In this document: positions 6,647 to 15,408 of the stretch, piece after piece
How positions within the stretch are numbered: position 1 is the stretch's first letter
Layout of the letters: every line of letters begins with the position of its first letter
From: Firmicutes bacterium UBA7523
GTDB lineage: Bacteria; Bacillota; Dethiobacteria; Dethiobacterales; Dethiobacteraceae
Length of the DNA: 34,283 nucleotides
Direction of reading: 5' to 3'
Assembly (NCBI GenBank): GCA_002479415.1
Contig: DLMZ01000023.1
Location: 1-34,283, forward strand
The notes under the pieces: model-generated
Database searches by the model: none
What the model was told of the DNA's origin: nothing
What the model saw: the letters and a program-made list of their open reading frames with translations, nothing else
Translations under genes and position numbers: made by a program

Positions 6647-8047
6647 ATGGCCGAATATTGGCGGCAGCAATACTTGAGGACATTGCCTGCGGTGGATGCA
6701 GCAGTAAATATTTACAAAAGGGGAAACCCTGATTCCGGCTATTCCCACGCACTAATGGTTAAAACCGTACAGGAAATTGTTGATAGCTTGCGTCAACAAA
6801 TATTTGCTGCGGTCCGGGAGGAAGATTTAGCAGGGTTGGCCATGACTCCGGAAGAAGTGGCACTTCAGATAGAACTTAGACTGAAGCGGCTGGACGGGCC
6901 TTCCCTTCGTCGAGTCATCAATGCCACAGGCACTGTGCTTCATACAAATATGGGCAGAGCTCCTTTGGCGGAGGAGGCAAAACGGGCGGTAACGGAGAGT
7001 GCCGGCTTTTGCGGTCTGGAGGTCGACCTTGAAGAAGGGCGCCGCGGTTCACGCCACGACCATGTGGAAAATCTGCTTATGAGCCTGACAGGGGCTGAGG
7101 CTGCGTGTGTCGTCAATAATTGTGCTGCAGCAGTAATGTTGTGCTTAAATACACTGGCTGTCGGCAAAAAAGTAATTGTTTCTCGAGGTGAATTGGTGGA
7201 AATAGGGGGCAGCTTTCGCATCCCTGATGTGATGAGCGCCAGCGGCGCACGTCTTACAGAAGTGGGGACTACTAATAAGACACATTTAGCCGACTATAAA
7301 AAAGCCATTGATGAGGAAACGGCACTTTTGCTAAAGGTTCACAGCAGTAATTATAAAGTTGTGGGCTTTACTTCTTCTGTTGATGTGGAGGAATTGGCTG
7401 CTTTGGGTTTGGAACACGGACTGCCTGTAATGGAAGATTTGGGCAGCGGATTATTAATAGATATGACTGCTTTTGGTTTAGAAAAAGAACCTTTGGTGGC
7501 TGAGAGAATTGCTGCCGGAGTAGATATTTTAACTCTAAGCGGCGATAAGCTGCTGGGTGGTCCTCAGGCCGGATTAATTTTGGGCAGGCGGCAGTTAGTG
7601 CAGCAGATAAAGAAGAACCAGCTTATGCGGGCGTTGAGGCCGGACAAATTGACTTTGGCCGCTTTAGAGGCAACGTTGCGTATTTATCTTACCGGAGATC
7701 CGTTAAAGGAAATCCCCGTTCTTTCCATGCTTTCCACGTCGGCAGATGAGTTGAAAAGCCGTGCTGTCCTTTTTGCCGACTTATTGCGTCGGCGTTCGGC
7801 CGGGTTGCTTTCGATAAGCGTGCTGGAGGACTTTTCTTTTGTTGGCGGTGGCGCTATGCCCCTGACTAAGCTTCCCACCAGTGTGGTGGCTATACGACCC
7901 ACAGGCGGTTCATTTTCGGTGTGGGTTCGTAATCTGCGTTTGGGGAAGCCTGCACTAGTCGGCAGAGTGCAGGAGAACCAGCTTCTTCTTGACATGCGTT
8001 CAATAGCGAAGGAAGAGGAGGAAGAGGTGATTAGGTGTCTCACATAA
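6647..8047 (+). CDS. selA: L-seryl-tRNA(Sec) selenium transferase
   Basis: A 466-aa PLP enzyme that converts Ser-tRNA(Sec) to Sec-tRNA(Sec) using selenophosphate. The family sequence is clear throughout: RRVINATGTVLHTNMGRAPL, GSRHDHVE, NNCAAAVMLCLN, SRGELVEIGGSFRIPDVM, EVGTTNKTH and HSSNYKVVGF. The PLP-binding Lys is at about residue 301 in LSGDKLLGGPQAG. Length is normal for bacterial SelA. ATG 6647 follows AGTAGGTG. It overlaps selB by 13 bases, forming a selA-selB-selD operon. Together with selC at 1688 the window holds the complete bacterial selenocysteine machinery. Confidence 0.97.
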   Translation: MAEYWRQQYLRTLPAVDAAVNIYKRGNPDSGYSHALMVKTVQEIVDSLRQQIFAAVREEDLAGLAMTPEEVALQIELRLKRLDGPSLRRVINATGTVLHTNMGRAPLAEEAKRAVTESAGFCGLEVDLEEGRRGSRHDHVENLLMSLTGAEAACVVNNCAAAVMLCLNTLAVGKKVIVSRGELVEIGGSFRIPDVMSASGARLTEVGTTNKTHLADYKKAIDEETALLLKVHSSNYKVVGFTSSVDVEELAALGLEHGLPVMEDLGSGLLIDMTAFGLEKEPLVAERIAAGVDILTLSGDKLLGGPQAGLILGRRQLVQQIKKNQLMRALRPDKLTLAALEATLRIYLTGDPLKEIPVLSMLSTSADELKSRAVLFADLLRRRSAGLLSISVLEDFSFVGGGAMPLTKLPTSVVAIRPTGGSFSVWVRNLRLGKPALVGRVQENQLLLDMRSIAKEEEEEVIRCLT

Positions 8048-9972
8048 TTATCGGTACTGCCGGCCATGTGGATCATGGGAAGACGGCTTTAATTAAAGTT
8101 CTGACCGGTGAAGATACTGATCGTCTGCAGGAGGAGAAGGAGCGAGGGATTTCTATTGAATTGGGCTTTGCCCCATTTAAGCTGCCCGGCGGCAGGCTTG
8201 CCGGGGTTATTGATGTTCCCGGACATGAGCGCTTTATCCATAACATGCTGGCCGGAATCGGCGGTATTGATCTTGTGTTGCTAGTTGTGGACGTAACCGA
8301 AGGGGTGATGCCGCAAACCAGAGAGCATGTGGATATTATGGAGCTTTTGCAGATTAAGCGGGGCATTGTTGTGCTAACTAAGGCAGACATGGCTGAGGAT
8401 TCGGATTGGTTGGATTTGGTGGAAGAAGAAGTACGGGAGGCGCTGGCCGGTACTTTTTTGTCAGAAGCGCCTTACCACCGTGTTTCGGCAGTTACCAGGG
8501 AAGGGCTGGACGAGCTTTTAGCATCAATTGACAGCATGACTGGAGAGTTTTCTTCCCGAGACGCGGCTGCACCGTTAAGGTTGCCGGTTGACCGTGTATT
8601 TAGTGTAACAGGCTTTGGCACAATTGTAACCGGAACGCTTTTGGCAGGAAAAATCGCCAGCGGCATGAATGTGGAAGTGATGCCGCTTGGGGAAAAGGTT
8701 CGAGTTCGCCAGATTCAGGTCCATGGTTCTCTTGTTACTGAGGCTGAGGCCGGACAGCGTGTAGCAGTTAATTTGCCTGGGATAGACAAGGAAGCTTTGC
8801 CGCGGGGCAGCGTTTTGGCCGCTCCCGGTTCTCTTGCTTCTACATATATGATGGATGTTCGCTTGCAGATATTGGCCGATGCGCCACGCACCATCAAGAA
8901 CATGGCACGTGTTCATGTTTATCTTAGTACCGGCCGTTCCATAGGCAGAATATTTATGCTGGACAGTGAGGAATTGCTGCCCGGTGAAAGTGGTTTGGTT
9001 CAGCTTCGATTGGAAAAACAGTTAGTTGCCCAAGGCGGTGATCGACTTATTATTCGTTCTTATTCTCCCATGACAACAATTGGCGGCGGTGTAGTGTTAG
9101 ACGCTAATCCGGTCAAGCATAAGCGCTTCAAAACAGAAATATTGAATCGTCTTAAGGAATTGGAAAAAGGGGATCCCGCCGCACCGCTGCTGCAACGGAT
9201 TCGCCGGGAATCTGCCGTGTCCTCAGATGTGTTGGAAAAGCAGTCAGGCTTGGCGCCCGAAGTGTTGTTTGCGCTTTTACAGCGTTTGATAGAGGAAGAT
9301 AAAGCGGTAAAAGTGGGCAATCTATATGTTGATGCTGTCGCTTTGGCGCAGTGGAGCAGTAGTATTATTGAAGCTCTTCAAAGCTACCATGTTGTTCATC
9401 CATTAAATGTGGGGATGTCCAAGGCTTTACTGAGAAGCTCACTGCCAAAGGAAGTGCCGCAAAGAATTTATGATTATCTGCTGAACTCTTTGGATCAACA
9501 GCAGGAAATAGCGGAGCGTGACGGCTTGGTAGCGCTACGGAATCACATGCCTGAGCCGGGACCGAAAGAAGCAGTCCTAATTGAACAAATCTCCCTTCTT
9601 TACCAGGAAGGCAAGTTTGCTCCTCCTTCACTTCGTGAAGTTACAGAGAAGGTTAACTTATCTGCCGAGCAAGCTGAGGCGCTGGCCGCATATCTAGCCT
9701 GGAAAGGCGTTATTGTTCGGCTGGATGAACAGCTGGCTTTTCATCAGGAGCATTTTAATAGAGCAAAAGAAATGCTGTGCTATCATTTTCAGAAGGAAAA
9801 ATCTTTATCTCCCGCAGCTTTTCGTGACATGATGGGGACAACAAGAAAATTTGTTATGCCCCTTTTGGAGACCTTTGATCGTTTGAAATGGACCAGACGA
9901 ATGGGTGATGAGCGAGTTCCTTGGCGCCTGGATTTAAATAACTGCGGGGAGGTGGATAACTGTGAAAAATAA
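8035..9972 (+). CDS. selB: Selenocysteine-specific elongation factor SelB
   Basis: A 645-aa translational GTPase that brings Sec-tRNA to UGA codons next to a SECIS hairpin. GTPase boxes: G1 GHVDHGKT (residues 10-17), G3 DVPGHE and G4 TKAD, with the switch segment KERGISIELGF. Domains II and III follow (about 180-360). The remaining C-terminal 280 residues contain winged-helix repeats, including the SECIS-binding end (AFRDMMGTTRKFVMPLLETF, then TRRMGDERV). The start is GTG 8035, inside the end of selA. The stop overlaps the real start of selD by 11 bases, which supports the selD extension described next. Confidence 0.97.
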   Translation: MSHIIIGTAGHVDHGKTALIKVLTGEDTDRLQEEKERGISIELGFAPFKLPGGRLAGVIDVPGHERFIHNMLAGIGGIDLVLLVVDVTEGVMPQTREHVDIMELLQIKRGIVVLTKADMAEDSDWLDLVEEEVREALAGTFLSEAPYHRVSAVTREGLDELLASIDSMTGEFSSRDAAAPLRLPVDRVFSVTGFGTIVTGTLLAGKIASGMNVEVMPLGEKVRVRQIQVHGSLVTEAEAGQRVAVNLPGIDKEALPRGSVLAAPGSLASTYMMDVRLQILADAPRTIKNMARVHVYLSTGRSIGRIFMLDSEELLPGESGLVQLRLEKQLVAQGGDRLIIRSYSPMTTIGGGVVLDANPVKHKRFKTEILNRLKELEKGDPAAPLLQRIRRESAVSSDVLEKQSGLAPEVLFALLQRLIEEDKAVKVGNLYVDAVALAQWSSSIIEALQSYHVVHPLNVGMSKALLRSSLPKEVPQRIYDYLLNSLDQQQEIAERDGLVALRNHMPEPGPKEAVLIEQISLLYQEGKFAPPSLREVTEKVNLSAEQAEALAAYLAWKGVIVRLDEQLAFHQEHFNRAKEMLCYHFQKEKSLSPAAFRDMMGTTRKFVMPLLETFDRLKWTRRMGDERVPWRLDLNNCGEVDNCEK

Positions 9973-11014
9973 AGATATTTGCCTGACAAAACTAACGTCC
10001 AGCGGCGGCTGAGCAGCGAAAATGCCCCCCGGGGTACTTGCACAGGTTCTGTGCAAAATACCGCAAATGAAACATGAAAGCTTGCTTGTTGGCTGTGATT
10101 CTTTTGCCGACGCCGGTGTTTATAAGCTGAGAGATGATCTTGCTATAGTTCAGACACTGGATTTCTTTACACCTGTTGTAGACGACCCTTATATGTTTGG
10201 TCAAATTGCTGCCGCCAATGCTTTATCCGATGTGTATGCTATGGGAGCAGCTCCTCTAACTGCTATGAATATTGTTTGTTTTCCGTCTAAAACTCTGTCT
10301 GAGGATGTCCTGGGAGAAATATTGCGGGGCGGAGCTGAAAGAGTGCTGGAAGCAGGGGCATTGATTATTGGTGGCCACAGCGTTGAGGATAAGGAGCCGA
10401 AATACGGCTTGGCGGTGACCGGTGTTGTTCATCCTGACAAACTCATTACCAATGCCGGTGCTCAGCCGGGAGACAGCCTGGTGTTGACAAAGCCGCTGGG
10501 GTCTGGGCTGGTGCTAACCGCAGTAAAAGCGGATATGGCTACGGCTGATGAATTAGCTGCGGTAGTTAACTCTATGAAGTCATTAAACAAAGATACGGCC
10601 GAGGCTATGTCAACGGCCGGAGTTCATGCTGCCACCGACATTTCTGGTTTCGGCTTTTTAGGTCATGCCCGGGAGCTGGCTTTAGCCAGCGGTGTTGCTT
10701 TGGAGATTTCCTTTAGTGCTATTCCTCTTTTCAGCGGAGCGCTTCAAGCTGCCTCCATGGGCCTTGTTCCAGCTGGTGCATACGCTAACAGTAATTACGT
10801 TTCTCCTGGTTTGAAGATTACTAATGAAAAAAAAGTTGGTGAGCGGGAGCTTGATATACTTTGTGATCCGCAGACATCAGGAGGCTTATTAATTAGTGTG
10901 GCAGCAGAGCGGGCGGCAATACTCATAAATGAACTATTGCGCCGTAATGTAATTGCTGCCGTGGTAGGGAAAGTACAGGCGGGTAATCCCGGAGATTTAT
11001 TTGTCACTCCGTAG
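9962..11014 (+). CDS. selD: Selenophosphate synthetase, itself a selenoprotein (Sec17)
   Basis: A 350-aa enzyme making selenophosphate from selenide and ATP for SelA. A naive reading starts at ATG 10022 and loses the active site. The frame continues upstream through a TGA (10010-10012) to GTG 9962, which has GGGGAGGTGG about eight bases upstream and overlaps the end of selB. Translated through UGA, the start is MKNKDICLTKLTSSGGUAAK. The catalytic pair is U17 and K20, the same spacing as Cys17/Lys20 of E. coli SelD. Later motifs include VQTLDFFTPVVDDPYMFGQI, AANALSDVYAMGA, GGHSVED, TDISGFGFLGHA and DPQTSGGLL. A SECIS-like hairpin follows the UGA. Confidence 0.95.
10031..10063 (+). promoter_or_regulatory. 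Bacterial SECIS element in selD
   Basis: Downstream of the UGA at 10010, GGTA (10033-10036) pairs with TACC (10059-10062), and TTGCACAG (10038-10045) pairs with CTGTGCAA (10049-10056) around a GTT apex. The apical AGGTTCT resembles the AGGUCU apex of the E. coli fdhF SECIS. The apex lies about 35 bases after the UGA, within the usual distance for SelB recognition. Confidence 0.85.
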
Positions 11015-11062
11015 ATGTGCCTTAACCGTCGGCTTACTCAGCGCTTAGGAAAAACTATTTTC

Positions 11063-11084
11063 AGGCCGTTTACGGCCTTTTTTT
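11063..11084 (+). terminator. Rho-independent terminator of the sel operon
   Basis: AGGCCG (11063-11068), loop TTTA, CGGCCT (11073-11078), then T to 11084, about 50 bases after the selD stop. Confidence 0.85.
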
Positions 11085-11113
11085 AATTTGCCGAAAAAAA
11101 CCTCTAATATGTT

Positions 11114-11181
11114 CCCCTTCTGACGGGCATCTTCATAACATAGGTTAGAAGGTTTTTAAAAAGCCTAGTAATGGAAAGGGG
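11114..11181 (+). promoter_or_regulatory. Possible attenuator or leader structure of asnB
   Basis: CCTTCTGAC (11116-11124) can pair with GTTAGAAGG (11144-11152), with one G-U pair, directly before TTTTT: a terminator-like hairpin. The same left arm, CCCCTT (11114-11119), can instead pair with AAGGGG (11176-11181), the ribosome site of asnB. The two pairings exclude each other. No T-box or known riboswitch signature is seen. Confidence 0.35.
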
Positions 11182-11187
11182 CATTTT

Positions 11188-13013
11188 ATGTGCGGGTTTT
11201 TTGGTGTTTGGGATAAAGCTGGACGTAAGCCTGATGTTAACATGCATGAGATAACGGGGTCCTTTTCGCACCGTGGCCCTGACGACAGCTCGCTGGCGGA
11301 GCTGGGTCATGTATCTTTTGGTTTTCGCCGCCTGAAAATTATCGATTTAACAGGCGGCCGCCAGCCGATGTTTAACGAGGATAAATCACTTTGCTTAGTG
11401 TTTAACGGGGAAATTTACAATTACAAAATGTTGCGGGATGAATTAATGCAGAAAGGGCATCAGTTTAGCAGTGAAAGCGATAGCGAGGTTGTTATCCATC
11501 TCTACGAAGAAGAAGGGGAGGAGTGTGTTAAGCGGCTTCGCGGCATGTTTGCATTTTTAATTTATGATAAAAATGCAAACCATCTCTTTGGAGCGCGCGA
11601 CCGCTTTGGTATTAAGCCGTTATACTATCTGGAAACATCCGGTATGTTTGCGGCAGCTTCCGAAGCAAAGGCTTTTCTTAAGCTGTCAGATTATTCGGCG
11701 CAGGTAAATGAAGCAGCGCTTCCTCACTACTTAACTTTTCAATATGTGCCGGAACCAGCTACAATGTTTGCCGGAGTTTATAAAATACCGCCTGCGCATT
11801 CTTTTGTCTGGCAAAATCAAAGGCTGACGCTAAAGCGTTACTGGCAGGCAGAGTTTATGCCGCAGAACAGGCCTTTTGAAGAGTTTGTGGACGGCACTGG
11901 CAAAGTTTTGCGTGAAGCGATAAAGCTACATACTCAAGCAGATGTACCCTGGGGAGCATTTCTCTCCGGCGGTATTGATTCCACCATAATTGTTAGCTTA
12001 CTGAGGGAGCTGGGTCAGGTGTCTACTTTTAGCGTAGGCTATAAGGATGAAAACTACAGCGAACTGAAGGAAGCTGCGGAAACGGCTCGTTATCTGGAGA
12101 CCGACCACGAGGAGTATATTATTGGGCCGGAAGAATTTTGGGAGCATTTACCCAAGCTTATTTGGCATTTTGATGACCCGGTAGCTGACCCTGCAGCCAT
12201 TTCTCTTTATTTTGTTGCTAGAATTGCCGGAAAAAAGATTACTGTAACGCTTTCCGGGGAAGGAGCAGATGAAGTATTCGGCGGCTACGGAATTTACAGG
12301 GAGCCAGGATCCTTGCGGGCATTGTCCCGGTTGCCTAGGCCAGTATTAAATGCAGCAGCGTCAGCAACCGCCATGCTGCCTGGTATACCGGGAAAGAATT
12401 ATATCCGGAGAGCTTCCACCCCCATTGAACAGCGGTACTTTGGCAATGCTTATATTTTTAACGAAGAAGAGAAAAAAAGCTGTTAAAAAAGAAAGATTTT
12501 CCCCCTGCAACAACAGTAACTGCTCCTTATTTTCAGCAGGCAGCCTCTTATGACGATGTGCAAAAAATGCAGTATATTGATTTGCATACTTGGATGGTGG
12601 GAGATATTCTTGTTAAAGCAGATAAAATGACTATGGCTAATTCTCTGGAGCTGCGAGTGCCATATTTAGACCATCATGTATTTGAATTTGCAGCTACCAT
12701 TCCTACAAAGTATAAGATTCACGGTGGCTTAACTAAGTACGTATTGAGACAGGCATTTGCAGATATAGTTCCGCCGTCCGCTGTTTCCAGACCAAAGCGA
12801 GGCTTTCCTGTGCCTACACGTGTTTGGCTTCTTGGGCGTATGGGCCGTCAAGTGGAAGAAGTGCTTTCTGATCCGTCATTGGGAAAGTATTTCTCGCGTC
12901 TTTATCTTAAAGAGCTTCTAAATAACCATCGTGAGGGCAAAGCAGACAACAGCAGAAAAATATGGGCTATAATAGTTTTTGCTTTTTGGCTTCGTCAGTT
13001 TGCGGCAAACTAA
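11188..13013 (+). pseudogene. asnB: Glutamine-hydrolysing asparagine synthetase, frameshifted in a seven-A run
   Basis: This would make asparagine from aspartate, glutamine and ATP. It opens MCGFFGVWD, giving the N-terminal nucleophile Cys2 of the glutaminase domain. The synthetase domain follows, with PP-loop LSGGIDST (Ser260) and LSGEGADEVFGGYG. The frame hits TAA at 12484-12486. The rest of the protein (KKKDFPPATTVTAPYFQQAA, then LRVPYLDHHVFEFAAT and SRPKRGFPVP) continues in the -1 frame to 13013. Adding one A to the A7 run (12472-12478) restores a continuous 608-residue protein of normal length. Both halves look fully conserved, so this is a recent mutation, a sequencing or assembly error, or slippage-dependent expression. 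The start is ATG 11188 behind AAAGGGG. Confidence 0.9.
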
Positions 13014-13076
13014 AAAGGAAAATACATAAAAAGCAGCGAATTTTAGAGATAATATGTCAAACTTCCGGAGGCGTAT

Positions 13077-14213
13077 GTGAAAAATACTCAATTATATCAA
13101 AAGCTGCAGGCGGTACGTCGCAAATTGCATCAAATTCCGGAAACAGGATTTGAATTGCCGCAGACACAGGAATTTCTCTGTTCTATCTTGCGCGAAGCAG
13201 GATTGCAGCCCCGGCATTTGGCAGGAGGCTTAGTGGCTGAAGTAGGCCAAGGCTCTCCCCGTGTTTTGCTCAGAGCGGATATGGACGCTTTGCCAATAGA
13301 GGACACCAAGTCTTCTGACTATTCATCCAAAGTCTCGGGAAAATGTCATGCCTGCGGCCATGATGGCCATATGGCCATGCTTTATGGTGCAGCACTGCTT
13401 TTGCAGGAGAGGGAAGATGAATTAAACGGAGCTGTACGTATTGTCTTTCAGCCATCGGAAGAAACTCCACCGGGAGGCGCGTTGGGAATGATTAACGGAG
13501 GAGTATTAGAGGGGATAGAAACAGTGTTTGCGCTCCATTTAACTCCCTTTCTGCCACACGGCAAAATAGGGCTAAACCCCGGAGTTATGATGGCAGCTAC
13601 AGACTCTCTAAATCTGGAGGTTGTCGGCTGCAAGGGACATGGCGCTTTTCCCCATGATTCTGTAGATGCCATTGTTGTAGCTTCACACTTGGTTTTGGCT
13701 TTGCAAAACATAGCAAGCCGCACAGTAGATCCGTTGCAGCCTTTTGTTTTAACTTTGGGTACTATCTGTGGAGGAGATGCCGCTAATGTGGTGGCAGGAA
13801 GCGTTAGGCTGGCTGGAACAGTTCGCGTGCTGGATGAGGAGCTGAGAAAGGCTGTTCCCGCGAAGATTGAAGCTATTGCCCGTGGGATATGTGATTCTTA
13901 TGGAGCGAAGCTGCAAATGGATTACCAGAAAGGGTATCCCGTATTGGTCAATAACAGTGAAGTTGTTCAGACTGTTATTGAGTACTTGAATGGAGCAGGA
14001 CTGAACGATTCCACAGTTATATTAGATAAACCAATAATGGGCGGAGAAGATTTTTCATATTTCTTAGGGAAAAAACCTGGTTGTTTTATTTTCCTAGGCA
14101 CACGAACTGATGATTTATCCTTTCCATTGCATCACCCTAGCTTTGACTTCAAGGAGGAAATTTTGCCACATGGTGCTAATTTGCTAGCGAGCCTAGCTCT
14201 AAGGTTTTTGTAG
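13077..14213 (+). CDS. M20-family amidohydrolase (N-acyl-amino-acid/IAA-amino-acid hydrolase type)
   Basis: A 378-aa dinuclear-metal amidohydrolase of the M20D/hippurate hydrolase type, removing acyl groups from N-acyl amino acids or similar amides. Signatures are the opening RRKLHQIPETGFELPQTQEF, LLRADMDALPI, the metal site KCHACGHDGHMAMLYGAA, FQPSEETPPGGA, a dimerisation segment with GHGAFPHDSVDA, and C-terminal MGGEDFSYFL with its ligand Glu. Start GTG 13077 has CGGAGG upstream. It lies about 60 bases after asnB in the same direction. The exact substrate is not predictable; members act on acetyl, benzoyl and auxin conjugates. Confidence 0.9.
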   Translation: MKNTQLYQKLQAVRRKLHQIPETGFELPQTQEFLCSILREAGLQPRHLAGGLVAEVGQGSPRVLLRADMDALPIEDTKSSDYSSKVSGKCHACGHDGHMAMLYGAALLLQEREDELNGAVRIVFQPSEETPPGGALGMINGGVLEGIETVFALHLTPFLPHGKIGLNPGVMMAATDSLNLEVVGCKGHGAFPHDSVDAIVVASHLVLALQNIASRTVDPLQPFVLTLGTICGGDAANVVAGSVRLAGTVRVLDEELRKAVPAKIEAIARGICDSYGAKLQMDYQKGYPVLVNNSEVVQTVIEYLNGAGLNDSTVILDKPIMGGEDFSYFLGKKPGCFIFLGTRTDDLSFPLHHPSFDFKEEILPHGANLLASLALRFL

Positions 14214-14320
14214 AAGAAGGCTCTTTATACTATTAAATCACATGGACGCACTTGGAAAAGATTCCTTAGTCAGATATAATGGCTGTGTAGGAGATACTGA
14301 ATAATGTTGGAGGTGAATAT

Positions 14321-14758
14321 ATGGATAAGGTCGGAAAGGTTGTAGAGGTAAATGGAAATATAGCCAGAGTGATGGTGAAACGGCATGATACATGCGGAAA
14401 ATGCGGCGGCTGTGGTGTAGCTGTGAGCGGCGCTGGAGATAACTACGTAGATGCCTATAATATTGTTAACGCTGTGGTGGGTCAAACGGTGAAAGTCACC
14501 GGTGATACATCCCATGTATTAAAATCATCTTTTGTAGTGTATATGGTGCCTATGCTGGCATTGCTTGCAGGCATATATGCAGGGCAGGAGCTTAGTGCCT
14601 TTCTGGGCTTATTTGTGCGGCTGGATATAGTTATAGGAATTGCTTTCTTTCTTGCGTCCTTTTTATTTATTCGCAGTTACGATAAAAAGATCGCCGGGGA
14701 GGAGGCAAAGGCTGCTGTAACAGCTATCATAAATGGTGGGGGGGGGTCAGAATGTTAG
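14321..14758 (+). CDS. RseC/SoxR-reducing-system-type redox membrane protein
   Basis: A 145-aa RseC/MucC-family protein. The N-terminal cytoplasmic part, MDKVGKVVEVNGNIARVMV, is followed by a Cys cluster DTCGKCGGCG, the family's hallmark and a possible metal or Fe-S site. Two helices follow (about residues 72-90 and 99-120) and a charged tail. In E. coli RseC acts with the Rsx/Rnf complex to keep SoxR reduced. In clostridia RseC-like genes often lie near rnf. Here an nqr operon lies 3 kb downstream. ATG 14321 follows TTGGAGGTG. The last codons cover a run of nine G (14738-14746), which also serves as ribosome site for the next gene. Confidence 0.85.
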   Translation: MDKVGKVVEVNGNIARVMVKRHDTCGKCGGCGVAVSGAGDNYVDAYNIVNAVVGQTVKVTGDTSHVLKSSFVVYMVPMLALLAGIYAGQELSAFLGLFVRLDIVIGIAFFLASFLFIRSYDKKIAGEEAKAAVTAIINGGGGSEC

Positions 14759-15339
14759 TTTTAGGGTTTGCGGGGAGCCCCAGGCGCGGAGGAAATTCAG
14801 AAGCTCTGTTGGATGAAACTTTGGCTGGAGCAAGCGAAGCTGGTGCTGTCACAGAGAAGGTGTTTTTATCTAATAAGAGTATTCTCCCGTGTATATCATG
14901 TGGTAAGTGTGAACAGCTAGGTATTTGTGTGATTAACGATGACATGCAGGATATTTATAAGAAAATTATCGATTGTGATGTAATGGTATTTGCTTCACCG
15001 ATATATTTTTACTCGGTGTCTGCTTTTGCGAAAGCAGTTATTGACCGCTCCCAGGCTTTGTGGTCACGCAGATATATATTAAAAGACCCACTTATCTCTT
15101 CAGCGGGCAAAAAAGGGGTTTTTATCGGTGTGGGTGCGACTAAAGGGAGCAAACTTTTCGAAGGAACGCTACTGACAATGAAATATTTTTTTGATGCGTG
15201 CGGGTTTTATCCGGCAGATGAATTGTTGGTAAGGGGTGTAGATCAAAAGGGAGAGATAGAAAACCACCCTGAAATATTGGCCGCTGCAAGACAGTTGGGC
15301 TCGGTGCTGATTAAGGAGAACGGCGCAAAAAGTGATTAA
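14752..15339 (+). CDS. Flavodoxin-like NADPH-dependent FMN reductase / iron-sulfur flavoprotein family
   Basis: A 195-aa flavodoxin-fold protein. The FMN-phosphate loop is GFAGSPRRGGNSEALL (residues 4-19). Next comes the Cys motif CISCGKCEQLGICVINDDMQ (from about residue 47), the pattern used for Fe-S or redox-active thiols in the iron-sulfur flavoprotein group, then FASPIYFYSVSAFAKAVIDR, the usual flavin-edge segment. It overlaps the RseC-like gene by seven bases, so the two are probably co-translated and may form one electron-transfer pair. Whether the Cys set binds a cluster needs biochemical evidence. Confidence 0.85.
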   Translation: MLVLGFAGSPRRGGNSEALLDETLAGASEAGAVTEKVFLSNKSILPCISCGKCEQLGICVINDDMQDIYKKIIDCDVMVFASPIYFYSVSAFAKAVIDRSQALWSRRYILKDPLISSAGKKGVFIGVGATKGSKLFEGTLLTMKYFFDACGFYPADELLVRGVDQKGEIENHPEILAAARQLGSVLIKENGAKSD

Positions 15340-15359
15340 CGCTACTTGGCCGTTTTTTT
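15319..15359 (+). terminator. Possible terminator after the flavoprotein gene
   Basis: AACGGC (15319-15324) pairs with GCCGTT (15349-15354), followed by T to 15359. The 24-base loop makes this a weak candidate; its left arm lies inside the gene's last codons. Confidence 0.35.
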
Positions 15360-15408
15360 GCAGGAAATAGATAATTAATGTCAAAATGAATAAAGGGAGG
15401 ATGCGCGA

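Noticed and set aside
8073..9631. Several long minus-strand frames inside selB
   Set aside because: Antisense shadows of a fully conserved gene; no ribosome sites or recognisable products.
11101..11187. T-box or known amino-acid riboswitch in the asnB leader
   Set aside because: The leader is too short and no T-box consensus (GGTGGNACCGCG-type) is present.
12350..12553. Third-frame ORF across the asnB frameshift
   Set aside because: It has no ribosome site, and its sequence is out of frame with the conserved AsnB continuation.
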